Source: G963663525 sp963663525 (lineage in GTDB: Bacteria > Myxococcota_A > SURF-8 > G963663525). From it: a stretch of 64,000 nt of DNA. Below are positions 26,183 through 35,850 of the stretch, piece by piece. The translations under genes were made by a program, and so were the position numbers. How positions within the stretch are numbered: the first letter of the stretch is position 1; each line of letters begins with the position of its first letter. The notes below the pieces were generated by a model. It was not told the origin of the DNA and did no database searches. It saw only the letters and a list, made by a program, of their open reading frames with translations. The stretch spans positions 186,001 through 250,000 of the forward strand of contig CAXXHC010000003.1 in NCBI GenBank assembly GCA_963663525.2, read 5' to 3'.

Positions 26183-26831
26183 TTCTCGCAAGTTTCACCG
26201 TTTCCAGCGCAGTGTCGATGCGGGCTTTGAGATCCTCGTACGGCGTGAACCCGGCGCATAGCCGGGTGATCTCGTCGTTGGCGATCAGCAACAGGCTGGG
26301 GGCGATTTCGATGTCGAGATCGTCGGCGAGGTCGAAGTCTTCCTCGGTTTTTTCCATAATTTCAGGGGTTTGGCAAAGTTCCAGTACGCGCTCGGCATCC
26401 ACGCCGACCTCTTTGGCCGCAGCGGCGAAGGTTGCGTTGTCGCGTGGATCTTCCCCTCCGGCGAACAATCGCCGCTGCATGTCGTGCACGAAAGCCATTT
26501 CCCGCGTCGGATCGATGGCCCGCACGGCCAGTGCCGCACACGTGGCGGGCAGGCAATCGTAGCGGAAGCCCTTTTTTGCCAGAAGATCCCAGAATGATTG
26601 AGAAAACGCCGCTCCGGTGCGCCGCTCGATGCGGGCGACCTCGGCCCGGAAGCCGTCGAGAAGATCCGGCGTGACGGCCAGCGCGCGTTCTCCCGGGCAG
26701 AGCCCGTAGTGGTGCATCTCGAAGGGAAAGCGGGGTGCAACCTCGTCGATGATCCGTTCGATGACCGGACTCATACCGAAGCACCAGCCGCACAGGGTAT
26801 CGGTAAAATAAAGAAAACGTATGGAATTCAT
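26169..26831 (-). CDS. DsbA-family protein-disulfide isomerase (COG3531-like)
   Basis: A 220-residue DsbA-fold protein. The active site is FTDTLCGWCFGMSPVIERI, a CGWC motif near residue 11, followed by a helical insert and the cis-Pro region IAPSLLLIANDE. The pattern matches predicted disulfide isomerases of the COG3531 type. No signal peptide is present, so it is probably cytosolic, which is usual for that group. ATG 26831 is used because it lies 14 bp after the DUF599 gene stop and close to the domain; a longer frame starts at 26867. Confidence 0.83.
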   Translation of the reverse strand: MNSIRFLYFTDTLCGWCFGMSPVIERIIDEVAPRFPFEMHHYGLCPGERALAVTPDLLDGFRAEVARIERRTGAAFSQSFWDLLAKKGFRYDCLPATCAALAVRAIDPTREMAFVHDMQRRLFAGGEDPRDNATFAAAAKEVGVDAERVLELCQTPEIMEKTEEDFDLADDLDIEIAPSLLLIANDEITRLCAGFTPYEDLKARIDTALETVKLARISGF

Positions 26832-26844
26832 GGACTTGCTTGTA

Positions 26845-27480
26845 TCAGATGTTGTGGTCGAGGACATACAGCGCGCCGATCAGCAGGACGGAACCCACCA
26901 GTAGGAACATGGGGGAAAACAGCCAGAGCACGAGCGGAATCGTGAAGTAATAGCAGCGCATCCCGAAGGAATTGTGCAGGAAGCCGTCGTTGATCGATTT
27001 CAGGACCAGTTTCAGATTTTCTTCCTTGCCTTCCGTATTGGGAAGGTGAATCAGGAAACTGACGTGGTTGAAGTGTCGGATCGCCAGGGTGAAGTTGAAA
27101 AAGGCGAAAAACAGGTCGGCGGCGAGAGCCAGCCATTTGAACTGCCAGGAAAACTCGCTGCGCATCTCGAAAAGGCCGAAATTCTGAAGGATATCGGTGG
27201 GATGGGGAAGTTTGAAGGCCACCGAGAGCATCCCGAGACTCAGGACGATGGCGGAAGAGGCGAGGAAGCTGGAGGCCATGATCCAGTTGCGCAGCGATTG
27301 CACCGAAACCGTGTGATTTTCCGGCTTCATCATTTCTTCTACCCAGGTGCGGCGCAGGTGGTTGGCCAGCCCCTGGGAAAGCGATGTCGGTTTTCGACGA
27401 TATTGCGCCAGATAGTAAGCGTGATACGCCAGAAGTACGGCCAACGAAATGCCGATGAAGTAGATTTCGGAAGCGACCAT
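26845..27480 (-). CDS. DUF599 family membrane protein
   Basis: A 211-residue integral membrane protein with four predicted transmembrane segments: IYFIGISLAVLLAYHAYYLA, SFLASSAIVLSLGMLSVAF, LALAADLFFAFFNFTLAIRH, and a C-terminal hydrophobic pair (FTIPLVLWLFSPMFLLVGS, VLLIGALYVLD). The conserved cytosolic NHVSFLIH and SFGMRCYYF segments match DUF599. Function of this family is unknown. It is likely in one transcript with the DsbA-like gene 14 bp downstream. Confidence 0.85.
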   Translation of the reverse strand: MVASEIYFIGISLAVLLAYHAYYLAQYRRKPTSLSQGLANHLRRTWVEEMMKPENHTVSVQSLRNWIMASSFLASSAIVLSLGMLSVAFKLPHPTDILQNFGLFEMRSEFSWQFKWLALAADLFFAFFNFTLAIRHFNHVSFLIHLPNTEGKEENLKLVLKSINDGFLHNSFGMRCYYFTIPLVLWLFSPMFLLVGSVLLIGALYVLDHNI

Positions 27481-27699
27481 CGCACCCTTCCAGGATTTCC
27501 GTCCTCACGTTCGAAGCAGTGCCCAAACGCGCTGTTCCAAATCGGTAAATCTTGTTAAAAATAGGCTCAAATCCTGACAAATCAAGACAAGTACCGAAAA
27601 CTTATTTGAGGATTTCCATGAACTTAAGTACTATAAGCAGTCTTATCAAAGGGAGTGAGTTCGACGGATGTTTTCTCCTTGCATGGGAGGAGAGGGAAT

Positions 27700-30600
27700 A
27701 TGGCGCGCACGTTTTTATGGGTTTGGATAGCGGTATTTTTTGGGCTTTTTCTAGTGGGTTGCGGTGGAGGCGACGTGGATGAAACCGCCGGTCTGCTGGA
27801 AAACCACGCCTTGTTGCAGGCGCTGAAGATGGTGGATGGCTCGATTGTCCAAGGTGCGCCGCCCACCGGTCTGACGGACGAAGCTCTGGCACCTCAGCCC
27901 GGCCTGTTCGGAGCGCCCATCGAACTCAAACTGGGGCAGACATTTGCGGTCACGATGTCCTCGCTGAAACCGGACGATATCGCGAGTGTGATCGTTCGGG
28001 CCGACGGCTACGTGGGGTACATCGAGATTCCGGCACGTTTCGTGTTGTCCGGGACGACCTACAGGGTCGAATTATTCGGAAAACTGGTCGGTGAAGACGC
28101 ATTGAAAGGGTTGAGTTTCGACCTGGGGATTGCGTTTAAAGGGAAAAACGGCAACGTCGGCTCGTACCAGTCCTGGAGCGTGAAGGTTTCCTCGATGACG
28201 GCCATGAACCTCGATGCGTTCGCGTCCAACCTGGTATTTCCCGACGCAACGCTGGAAACCGGCTTGTATCCCAAGTGCAGCGCCGCCGCCATCGTTCCCC
28301 AGGTTACGAAAATCGAGGCTCCCGCAACGATTTCTCCGGGTGGCTCGTTCGAAATCACGCTTATCATGGATTCCTCTTCGGGGCAGGTATCTTCCGCTCT
28401 GTTTGCCTTGCCTTACACTCAGGGGTATCAGAAGGTTCCGGTCGAAGCGAACACCGGGGAGGGGACGACCTCTTTCACCATTTCTGGCCTGCTAAGCGAA
28501 GAACAGGGGCTTTTCGCGACGAAAATATCGGTAATGGTCGCACTCTCCACCGTCGACGGCCAGACCGGCGTCTACCGGGACTGGTCTTTCAGGCTGGAGG
28601 ATGGTGGCGTTGTCAATCCAAGCGATTGCGACGACGAAGACCCCTGCACGGTGGATGAAAAAGTGGGTGACGAGTGCCAGAACACGCCGAAAGACTGCTC
28701 TGACGCCTATGAATGCACGGAGGATCTTTGCGATACTTCCTCCGGCGATTGCTCGAACGAACCCAAAGAGGGGTTCTGCCTGATCGATGGGGAGTGCTAC
28801 GAAAACGGTGCCGCGAAATCGGACGATCCTTGCAGCGTATGCAATGACAGGCTCGATCCACTGGGCTGGTCGGCGGCGCTCAACGGTCAGTCCTGCGACC
28901 CCGGCGACGATCTTCCCTGCACGACGGGGATCTGCCTTGCCGGAATCTGCGAGAAGCGCGTCAAAACCACCCATTGTCTGATCGACGGAAGCTGTTATGC
29001 CCTGGGAGACGCCAATTCTTCCAACGAATGTGAACTGTGCGGTCAGGCGGCCCGCGAGGCATGGAGTTCCAAGGACGACGGCACAGCCTGCGGCGACGGA
29101 AACCAGTGCGTGGCGGGGGATTGTCTGGACTGTTTCGACCTCGACGGCTGCGCGGATGTCGCCAACGACCTTGAATGCGCGACGATCGCCTGCGAGGAAA
29201 ACGCCTGTTCCGTCGATGCAGCGGGTCGGGATGGCGAAGCCTGTACCGACGACGGCCTGGACTGCACCTTCGATCTCTGCAATGCTTTCGGGGTTTGTTC
29301 CCACAACACGATTCGGAACAATACCTGTTACATCGGCGGAGCCTGTTACACGCGCAACCAGGAAAATCCCTCCGAGCCCTGCCAGAGCTGCCGCATGGAA
29401 GACCCCTGGAACTGGTCGAATAAAAACGATGGAGCTGTCTGCAGCGATGGCGACCAGTGTCTAAGTGGAAGCTGCGTGGAATGCGTGGACGACAGCGGCT
29501 GCTTCGATCTCGATCTTGAGGGGCGTGACCTGGAGTGCACCGCCCGGCGCTGTATCTCGAACGCCTGTGTTTTCGAACACTTTTCCGAGGCGACCGCCTG
29601 CCAGGTCGATGGCGAGGGGGACGGCTCCGACCAATGCGACGGTGGGGGCTTTTGCCTGGATTGTCTGGACGTTTCGGCCTGTACCGAAGTCGATACCAGT
29701 GAAATGGAATGCGCGGAGACCGTCTGCGAGGGGAACGTCTGCCTGATGGATCTCGATGCCCACGACGGCGAACCCTGCACCGAGGACGGAGTGAACTGCA
29801 CCACCGACGTTTGCAACGCCCAGGGAGAATGCACCCACGTCACCGGCGACGACGCCTGCATCATTGGGGACCAGTGCTACTCCGACGGCGAGGTTCGTCC
29901 CGACAGCCCCTGCCAGGTCTGCGATGTGGAGCAGAACCGTTTCGGATGGACATTGCTGGCCGACGGAGCCGTTTGCGGCGACGGCGACCAGTGCACCGGC
30001 GGCATATGCAAGGATTGTTACGATCTGACCGGCTGCGAGGATTACGACTGGGGAACGTCGAGCCGACAATGCGGGGAGTTGTCCTGTTCGGGCGGAGCCT
30101 GTGTGTTCAACAACCTGCCTCCTGGATTTCCCTGCAAACCCGACGGTTCGGATACCGCCACCGATCAGTGCAACGCCGAAGGCGCGTGCGTGGATTGCAC
30201 CAACCTGAACGGTTGCAGCGATCTCGATATGGGCGACAAGGACGACGAATGCGCCGAAATCGCTTGCGATCCGATGACGTTCTCCTGCGGTTTCGTGCTG
30301 CCGGACGAACCCGGAGGAGGCTGCAAGGTCAACGGAACCTGGGACGGGCAGGGTCTTGCGCCCGACCAGTGCACGACCGAGGGCCTGTGTATCGACTGCA
30401 TCGACGACGAAGGCTGCGCCAACCGGGCGCTGGGTACCGGAATCGATGGCGAGTGCGCTCGCTGGTCCTGCGTGGATAGCGCCTGTGAAATGGACTTCGA
30501 GCCGATCGATACCTTCTGCGAGCGCGGCGGTCCCGTCGAAGGGGAGGAATCGGACCTGAGCGACCAGTGCGACGGAGCCGGGCACTGCATCGACTGCACT

Positions 30601-33600
30601 TCGGGTTCCGGTTGTATGGATATGAATCTGGGCACGTACGACGCCGAGTGCGTGTCTCTGGCCTGTCTCGAAAACGAATGCGGCTACGATTTCGAACCTG
30701 CCGAAACGCCTTGTCAGAGCAACGGGACGGGGGATGGCAGCGACCAGTGCGATGGCAGCGGGTACTGCAGCGATTGCCTGACCGATTCCGGCTGCGCGGA
30801 CCTGGACTGGGGCAGCCGCGATTCCGAGTGCTCCGACCGGGTTTGCTCCGTCACGCGAACCTGCCGTTTCGCGGATACTACCGAGTCGGACGGCTGCTCG
30901 CGTTCCGGCGAGTGGAATGGCCAGGGCGTTCCCCCCGATCAGTGCGGCCCGGTGGGGCAGTGCCTGGACTGCGTGAACATCGATGGCTGCTACGATGTGG
31001 AACTGGCCGGTCGGGACGAGGAGTGCATCAACCGCCAGTGTCTGTCCAACGTCTGCCAGGTTTCGGATCTGGCGGATGGTTCCGCCTGCAAGGAAGACGG
31101 CGTGTGGGACGGCCAGGGAAACCCGCCCGACCAATGTAAAGAAGGCTACTGCCACGATTGCATCGACCTGAATGGCTGCACGGATCTTCCCGACGACGGC
31201 CTGGAGTGCACGGTCCTGCTTTGCGACGAGGAGGTTTGCCGCCACGACGCACAGACCCGTGCGGGCGATACCTGTACGGACGACGGTCTGTCCTGCACCG
31301 TGGATTCCTGCAGCGGTGAAGGTGTTTGCGAGCACGACACCGTGATTCCCGGAACCTGTCTTATCGACGGGGTGTGTTACAACCATCTGGACGCCAACCC
31401 GGAAAATACCTGTCAGTACTGCGACAGTCCGACCTCCTGTGGCGATGAATGCGCGGCCACCCGCCGAGAATGGCAGACCAAATACGACGGCATCGCCTGT
31501 GGAGAGGAAGATCACGGCCAGTGCAAGGATGGGGCTTGCGTTGAATGCGTGTATGACTTCGCCTGTTCTTACCACGATATGGGCGATCTCGACTCCGAGT
31601 GCGCGAGTTGGCTTTGCAACCAGGATACGAATACGTGCTATTTGTACATCGCGTCGGAAATGTTCGGTTGCAAAACAGACGGAGAGTGGAACGGCACCGG
31701 CAGTCCGCCCGACGTCTGCGACGATGCGGGCCACTGCATCGACTGCTACAACGTCGATCATTGCTCGGAAGTGGCGGACGACGGCATCTGGTGCACAACT
31801 CTGGAGTGCGTGGATCACCAGTGCACGCAGGATACGTTGGTGGACGAAACCTGTTACATCGACGGGGAATGCCACTACTTCGGCACCGAGGACACCTCCG
31901 AGCACGCCAAGCGCTGCGGATGGTGCCAGGCCGACAATCGGTACGACTGGACCCCGAAAACCTGGGGCACTTCATGCTCCACCAACGACCAGTGCGACGG
32001 TGAAGGCAACTGCGTGGACTGCGTGCAGGCGGACGTCGCCTGCGAGGATCTTTCCTGGGGAGAACGCGACCAGGAATGTACGATCAAGCAGTGCAACGAT
32101 CACGTTTGCGAATTTGGCGATTACGAGGTGGGCACGACCTGCGAAATGGGTTCCTCCACCGGGGCAAGCGACGAATGCAACGGCGAGGGGTTGTGCGTGG
32201 ATTGCACCTCCGACAGCGGCTGCGGAGATTTGTACATCAATACGGGCATTTACGACCGGGAGTGCGTCGAACCCGCTTGCAACACGCCGAGCAACTCTTG
32301 CTACGTGGATACGGACATTTATTTGGACGAAAGCTGCAACGACGACGGCTATTATTGTACCATCGATCTGTGTGACAGCCAGGGTACGTGTACCCACGAT
32401 ACTCCGCTTGAAGGCCATTGCTTTATCGAAAGCCAGTGCTGGGCGGAGGACGACCGCCGCGGAAGCGTGCAGAACGACTCCTGCCTGTATTGCAAACCGG
32501 GAGCCGAAGGCGGTTCCTTCGGCTGGAGCGACGTCCCGTCCCAGACCGCGTGCTGGGCTGATGCCTACGGCTGTACCATCGACGTCTGCAACGGCGGCGG
32601 TACCTGCACCCACGACCAGATTGCCGACGGAACCTGCTTCATCGGTTCGACCTGCTACGACGAGGAAGGCTTGCGCTCCTCGGTTGGCAATTACACCTGC
32701 CAGGTTTGCCGCCCGGACGGTGCGGGAGGACAGCGAAGCTGGACTTTGAAAGACTCCGGTGAGTCCTGCACGATGAGCTATACCTGCCCGGACGAAACGG
32801 GCTGCGTGGAGGGCGAGACCTGCACCAGCACCAGTTGTAATGCATGGGGAAGTTGCCTTGTGGACGAAATCCTTGTGGGCTGTTTTATCGATTCGTCCTG
32901 CTGGTCCGATGGGGATCGCAAAGAAAGTGCGGGTGACGACAACTGCCGGGCCTGCGATCCCTCAGGCGGTGGCGGAGCGTCGGATTGGAGCGTGCTGACC
33001 GACGGAACGTATTGTGTGGATGCCCTTTCATGCACTGAAAACGAGTGTTCGTCGGGTGCCTGCGTGGTCAATTCGGTAACCACAGGCTGTTACATCGACG
33101 ATGCCTGCTGGACCGACGGGGATATAAAAACCGCTTCCGGTGCGGACGCCTGTCTCGTATGCAGGGAGACGGAAGCGAGTCAGGAGTGGAGCTGGATTGC
33201 CGACGACACTGACTGCGACGACGACGACGATACGACGGTGGAGGACATTTGCACCAGTGGCGTGTGCGTGGGCCGGGAATTCGACATGAACTGGATCGAA
33301 CTCAGTTACGGCACGAAGCCTTCCGAACGAGCCTATCACGATATGGAGTACGACGCCGCGCACGACGAGATCGTGCTGTTCGGTGGATTGGGAGATGGGA
33401 ATGCCTATTTGAACGATACCTGGAAATGGACTGAGGAAGGCGGCTGGAGTCAGCTTTCGCCGACCGGGGACGTTCCCGAAGCTCGTTACGGACATAAAAT
33501 GGTCTATTTCGCCAAAGAAGGCGATGAAAAGATCGTACTTTTCGGCGGCCTGGCGGAGAGCGGCGATTACTCTTCGGAAACCTGGATCTGGAACGGAAGC

Positions 33601-35718
33601 GTTTGGACAGAATTGGATACGACCACCAATCCCGAGGGGTGCTACGGTCATACGATGGTATACGACGAAACCCACGAAGTAATCGTACTGTTCGGCGGTC
33701 GTGAGAACTACAGCTACTCCAATAGTACTTGGCTGTTCGATGGTTCCGAGTGGTCCCAGGCCAGCCCTTCGCAGGTTCCGGACCGTCGTTACAATGCCTC
33801 GATGGTCTACCACCCGGACGACGGCACGGTCCTGATGTTCGGCGGATACCGGTACAGCAATTTCAACGATACCTGGATCTGGAACGGCGGCACCGGAAAC
33901 TGGCAGGAAATCAGTCCGTCCAGTCATCCCGGCGCGGACAGCCGAATGGACATGTTCTTCGATCTGGATCGGCGGCGCATCGTCTATCTCGAAGGTGACA
34001 CGCGTTACAACTGGGAATGGACGGGAAGCACCTGGACCCGTACTGCGGCGGATTCCCGTGTGGATTCGCGGCGGGGATTTTCCATCGCCTACATTCCCGG
34101 ATTGCGCGTGGCCGTGATGTTCGGAGGCAGTTATTACAACGAAATGAAAGATACTTGGCTGTATGCCCGCGATACCGACTACGACGGCATCGCGAATGAC
34201 GGCAGCCTGTCGGGTACGGTCGGGGATGAACCCTGTACAGATGGTCAGACCCAGGGTTGCGACGACAACTGCTCCGTGCTTTCGAACGCGGACCAGGCGA
34301 ACATGGACGACGATACGCTGGGCGATATCTGCGACCCGGATCGCGATAACGATGGCAAAGAAAACGAGGAGGATAACTGCCCGAATGTCTCCAATGCGGA
34401 TCAAGCCAACCGCGATTCGGATGGTGTGGGCGATGTTTGCGACAACTGCCCCGATCACGCGAACGCGGGCCAGGAGGATCAGGATGGCGATGGTGTGGGC
34501 AATGTGTGCGACAACTGCCCGACCACGTATAACGTCAATCAGGCCAATCGCGATTCGGACGAATGGGGCGATGCCTGCGACAACTGTCCCGATGATGACA
34601 ACTCCGGTCAGGAGGATCAGGACGGCGACGATTTAGGGGATATCTGCGACCCGGACCGAGATGGAGACGGCATGGACAATGGGGACGACAATTGTCCTGA
34701 CGACGCGAACTCAGGCCAGGAAGACATGGATGGCGATGATATCGGCGATGTCTGTGACCCGGATCGTGATGGAGACGGGACGGACAACGATGCGGACAAT
34801 TGTCCTGACAACTACAATGCGGATCAGGCCGACGAGGACGACGACGAGATCGGCAATGCCTGTGATGAAGACTACTTCGGTTTGGTAAAAGTGCCTGCCG
34901 GGTCGTTTGCCATGGGCAGTTCCAGCAGTGAAATCGGGCATCGTAGCGACGAAACGATGCACACGGTTACGTTGACGCGGGACTTTTTGATCGGCAGGAC
35001 CGAGGTAACGCAGGAGCAGTTCGCTACCGTGCTTTCCGGCGGCGTGTACAATCCTAGTTATTTCACCTCCTGCGGAGATGCCTGTCCGGTAGAGGATGTC
35101 AACTGGTTCGAAGCGGTGGCGTATGCCAACAAACTTTCGGAATCCGAGGATCTGATCCCCTGCTATACCATAACCAACTGGGAATGCACGGCGGCGGTCA
35201 GTGTGGCGAGTCCCTACGATTGTTTTAGCGACGAAAATCAGGGTTTTGCCTCGGGTACTGTGGAACTTAACGGTGTGGCGACGCCATATGAATGCGAAGG
35301 GTATCGCCTGCCGACGGAAGCCGAGTGGGAATACGCCGCGCGAGGGCTGAAGGAGACGTCGCTGTATATCGGAGAGATCGAAAGCCTGGAGTGCTCTCCC
35401 GTGGATACCCTCGTGGATGAAATCGGGTGGATGTGCGATACGAGAACCTATCAGGTTGGGCAGAAAACCTTGAATTATTGGGGACTTGCGGATACCTGCG
35501 GAAACGTGAGAGAATGGATTGGAGACTGGTACCGGTCGGATTATGAAAACGACCTTAGCACCGATCCGTTCGGCCCGGTCGATGGAGAACTCAGGGTGCT
35601 TCGCAGTTCGAGTTATCAAATGGACTCCCAATATTGCCGTTTGGCGTTTCGCGACTCCGTAGGTTCGGCTCAACGATCGCGTGCAATCGGTTTCCGTATT
35701 GCCAGAACCGCCCCGTAG
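27700..35718 (+). CDS. Giant mosaic surface lipoprotein (Cys-rich, Kelch, TSP3, FGE)
   Basis: A 2672-residue lipoprotein. Start ATG 27700 follows GGAGGAGAGG. Signal peptide MARTFLWVWIAVFFGLFLVG with Cys next. Residues ~60-305: two copies of a ~110-residue beta domain, each ending in a G-x-Y-x-x-W-S motif. Residues ~310-1850: a long Cys-rich region built of ~14 units around C-x-D-C-x-x-x-x-G-C and ~10 units of CLIDGECY type. Residues ~1864-2157: a six-blade Kelch propeller (LFGGLGDGNAYLNDTWKW and similar). Residues ~2184-2389: thrombospondin type-3 calcium repeats (DNCPDHANAGQEDQDGDGVG). Residues ~2394-2672: an FGE/SUMF1 (C-type-lectin) domain starting VKVPAGSFAMG, with YRLPTEAEWEYAARG. The first FGE active-site Cys is replaced by Met. 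A surface binding role is likely. Confidence 0.85.
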   Translation: MARTFLWVWIAVFFGLFLVGCGGGDVDETAGLLENHALLQALKMVDGSIVQGAPPTGLTDEALAPQPGLFGAPIELKLGQTFAVTMSSLKPDDIASVIVRADGYVGYIEIPARFVLSGTTYRVELFGKLVGEDALKGLSFDLGIAFKGKNGNVGSYQSWSVKVSSMTAMNLDAFASNLVFPDATLETGLYPKCSAAAIVPQVTKIEAPATISPGGSFEITLIMDSSSGQVSSALFALPYTQGYQKVPVEANTGEGTTSFTISGLLSEEQGLFATKISVMVALSTVDGQTGVYRDWSFRLEDGGVVNPSDCDDEDPCTVDEKVGDECQNTPKDCSDAYECTEDLCDTSSGDCSNEPKEGFCLIDGECYENGAAKSDDPCSVCNDRLDPLGWSAALNGQSCDPGDDLPCTTGICLAGICEKRVKTTHCLIDGSCYALGDANSSNECELCGQAAREAWSSKDDGTACGDGNQCVAGDCLDCFDLDGCADVANDLECATIACEENACSVDAAGRDGEACTDDGLDCTFDLCNAFGVCSHNTIRNNTCYIGGACYTRNQENPSEPCQSCRMEDPWNWSNKNDGAVCSDGDQCLSGSCVECVDDSGCFDLDLEGRDLECTARRCISNACVFEHFSEATACQVDGEGDGSDQCDGGGFCLDCLDVSACTEVDTSEMECAETVCEGNVCLMDLDAHDGEPCTEDGVNCTTDVCNAQGECTHVTGDDACIIGDQCYSDGEVRPDSPCQVCDVEQNRFGWTLLADGAVCGDGDQCTGGICKDCYDLTGCEDYDWGTSSRQCGELSCSGGACVFNNLPPGFPCKPDGSDTATDQCNAEGACVDCTNLNGCSDLDMGDKDDECAEIACDPMTFSCGFVLPDEPGGGCKVNGTWDGQGLAPDQCTTEGLCIDCIDDEGCANRALGTGIDGECARWSCVDSACEMDFEPIDTFCERGGPVEGEESDLSDQCDGAGHCIDCTSGSGCMDMNLGTYDAECVSLACLENECGYDFEPAETPCQSNGTGDGSDQCDGSGYCSDCLTDSGCADLDWGSRDSECSDRVCSVTRTCRFADTTESDGCSRSGEWNGQGVPPDQCGPVGQCLDCVNIDGCYDVELAGRDEECINRQCLSNVCQVSDLADGSACKEDGVWDGQGNPPDQCKEGYCHDCIDLNGCTDLPDDGLECTVLLCDEEVCRHDAQTRAGDTCTDDGLSCTVDSCSGEGVCEHDTVIPGTCLIDGVCYNHLDANPENTCQYCDSPTSCGDECAATRREWQTKYDGIACGEEDHGQCKDGACVECVYDFACSYHDMGDLDSECASWLCNQDTNTCYLYIASEMFGCKTDGEWNGTGSPPDVCDDAGHCIDCYNVDHCSEVADDGIWCTTLECVDHQCTQDTLVDETCYIDGECHYFGTEDTSEHAKRCGWCQADNRYDWTPKTWGTSCSTNDQCDGEGNCVDCVQADVACEDLSWGERDQECTIKQCNDHVCEFGDYEVGTTCEMGSSTGASDECNGEGLCVDCTSDSGCGDLYINTGIYDRECVEPACNTPSNSCYVDTDIYLDESCNDDGYYCTIDLCDSQGTCTHDTPLEGHCFIESQCWAEDDRRGSVQNDSCLYCKPGAEGGSFGWSDVPSQTACWADAYGCTIDVCNGGGTCTHDQIADGTCFIGSTCYDEEGLRSSVGNYTCQVCRPDGAGGQRSWTLKDSGESCTMSYTCPDETGCVEGETCTSTSCNAWGSCLVDEILVGCFIDSSCWSDGDRKESAGDDNCRACDPSGGGGASDWSVLTDGTYCVDALSCTENECSSGACVVNSVTTGCYIDDACWTDGDIKTASGADACLVCRETEASQEWSWIADDTDCDDDDDTTVEDICTSGVCVGREFDMNWIELSYGTKPSERAYHDMEYDAAHDEIVLFGGLGDGNAYLNDTWKWTEEGGWSQLSPTGDVPEARYGHKMVYFAKEGDEKIVLFGGLAESGDYSSETWIWNGSVWTELDTTTNPEGCYGHTMVYDETHEVIVLFGGRENYSYSNSTWLFDGSEWSQASPSQVPDRRYNASMVYHPDDGTVLMFGGYRYSNFNDTWIWNGGTGNWQEISPSSHPGADSRMDMFFDLDRRRIVYLEGDTRYNWEWTGSTWTRTAADSRVDSRRGFSIAYIPGLRVAVMFGGSYYNEMKDTWLYARDTDYDGIANDGSLSGTVGDEPCTDGQTQGCDDNCSVLSNADQANMDDDTLGDICDPDRDNDGKENEEDNCPNVSNADQANRDSDGVGDVCDNCPDHANAGQEDQDGDGVGNVCDNCPTTYNVNQANRDSDEWGDACDNCPDDDNSGQEDQDGDDLGDICDPDRDGDGMDNGDDNCPDDANSGQEDMDGDDIGDVCDPDRDGDGTDNDADNCPDNYNADQADEDDDEIGNACDEDYFGLVKVPAGSFAMGSSSSEIGHRSDETMHTVTLTRDFLIGRTEVTQEQFATVLSGGVYNPSYFTSCGDACPVEDVNWFEAVAYANKLSESEDLIPCYTITNWECTAAVSVASPYDCFSDENQGFASGTVELNGVATPYECEGYRLPTEAEWEYAARGLKETSLYIGEIESLECSPVDTLVDEIGWMCDTRTYQVGQKTLNYWGLADTCGNVREWIGDWYRSDYENDLSTDPFGPVDGELRVLRSSSYQMDSQYCRLAFRDSVGSAQRSRAIGFRIARTAP

Positions 35719-35850
35719 CGATGGAGGCACGATTTCGGCGATGCGGCGTCACCGCTCGCCGGACCATAATTCCCCACCGGGTTCCATCGGTAGTTGGTGG
35801 ATCTCCCGTGGAGTCGTAGCCGAAAGCGGGCGATGGCGCCCGAAGGGTGA

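Noticed and set aside
29461..31905. Long open frame on the minus strand opposite the Cys-rich lipoprotein region
   Set aside because: It mirrors a high-GC, codon-biased gene; the residues are low-complexity Ala/Val/Gly/His with no domain, signal or ribosome site. The plus-strand frame has clear domains.
28627..33250. Possible CRISPR-like periodicity in the Cys-rich region
   Set aside because: Units vary in length and sequence and are one open reading frame.
33028..34458. Second long minus-strand frame opposite Kelch and TSP3 repeats
   Set aside because: Same shadow effect from the Asp-rich repeats of the plus strand; no independent evidence.
34250..34865. DNA-level repeats that could be mistaken for a repeat array
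   Set aside because: They are codons of thrombospondin type-3 repeats, with diverged synonymous positions; not CRISPR or satellite DNA.
35590..35718. Diversity-generating retroelement variable region
   Set aside because: Fold fits, but codons do not show a consistent adenine-replacement pattern and no template repeat or RT is in the window; kept only as a finding to check.
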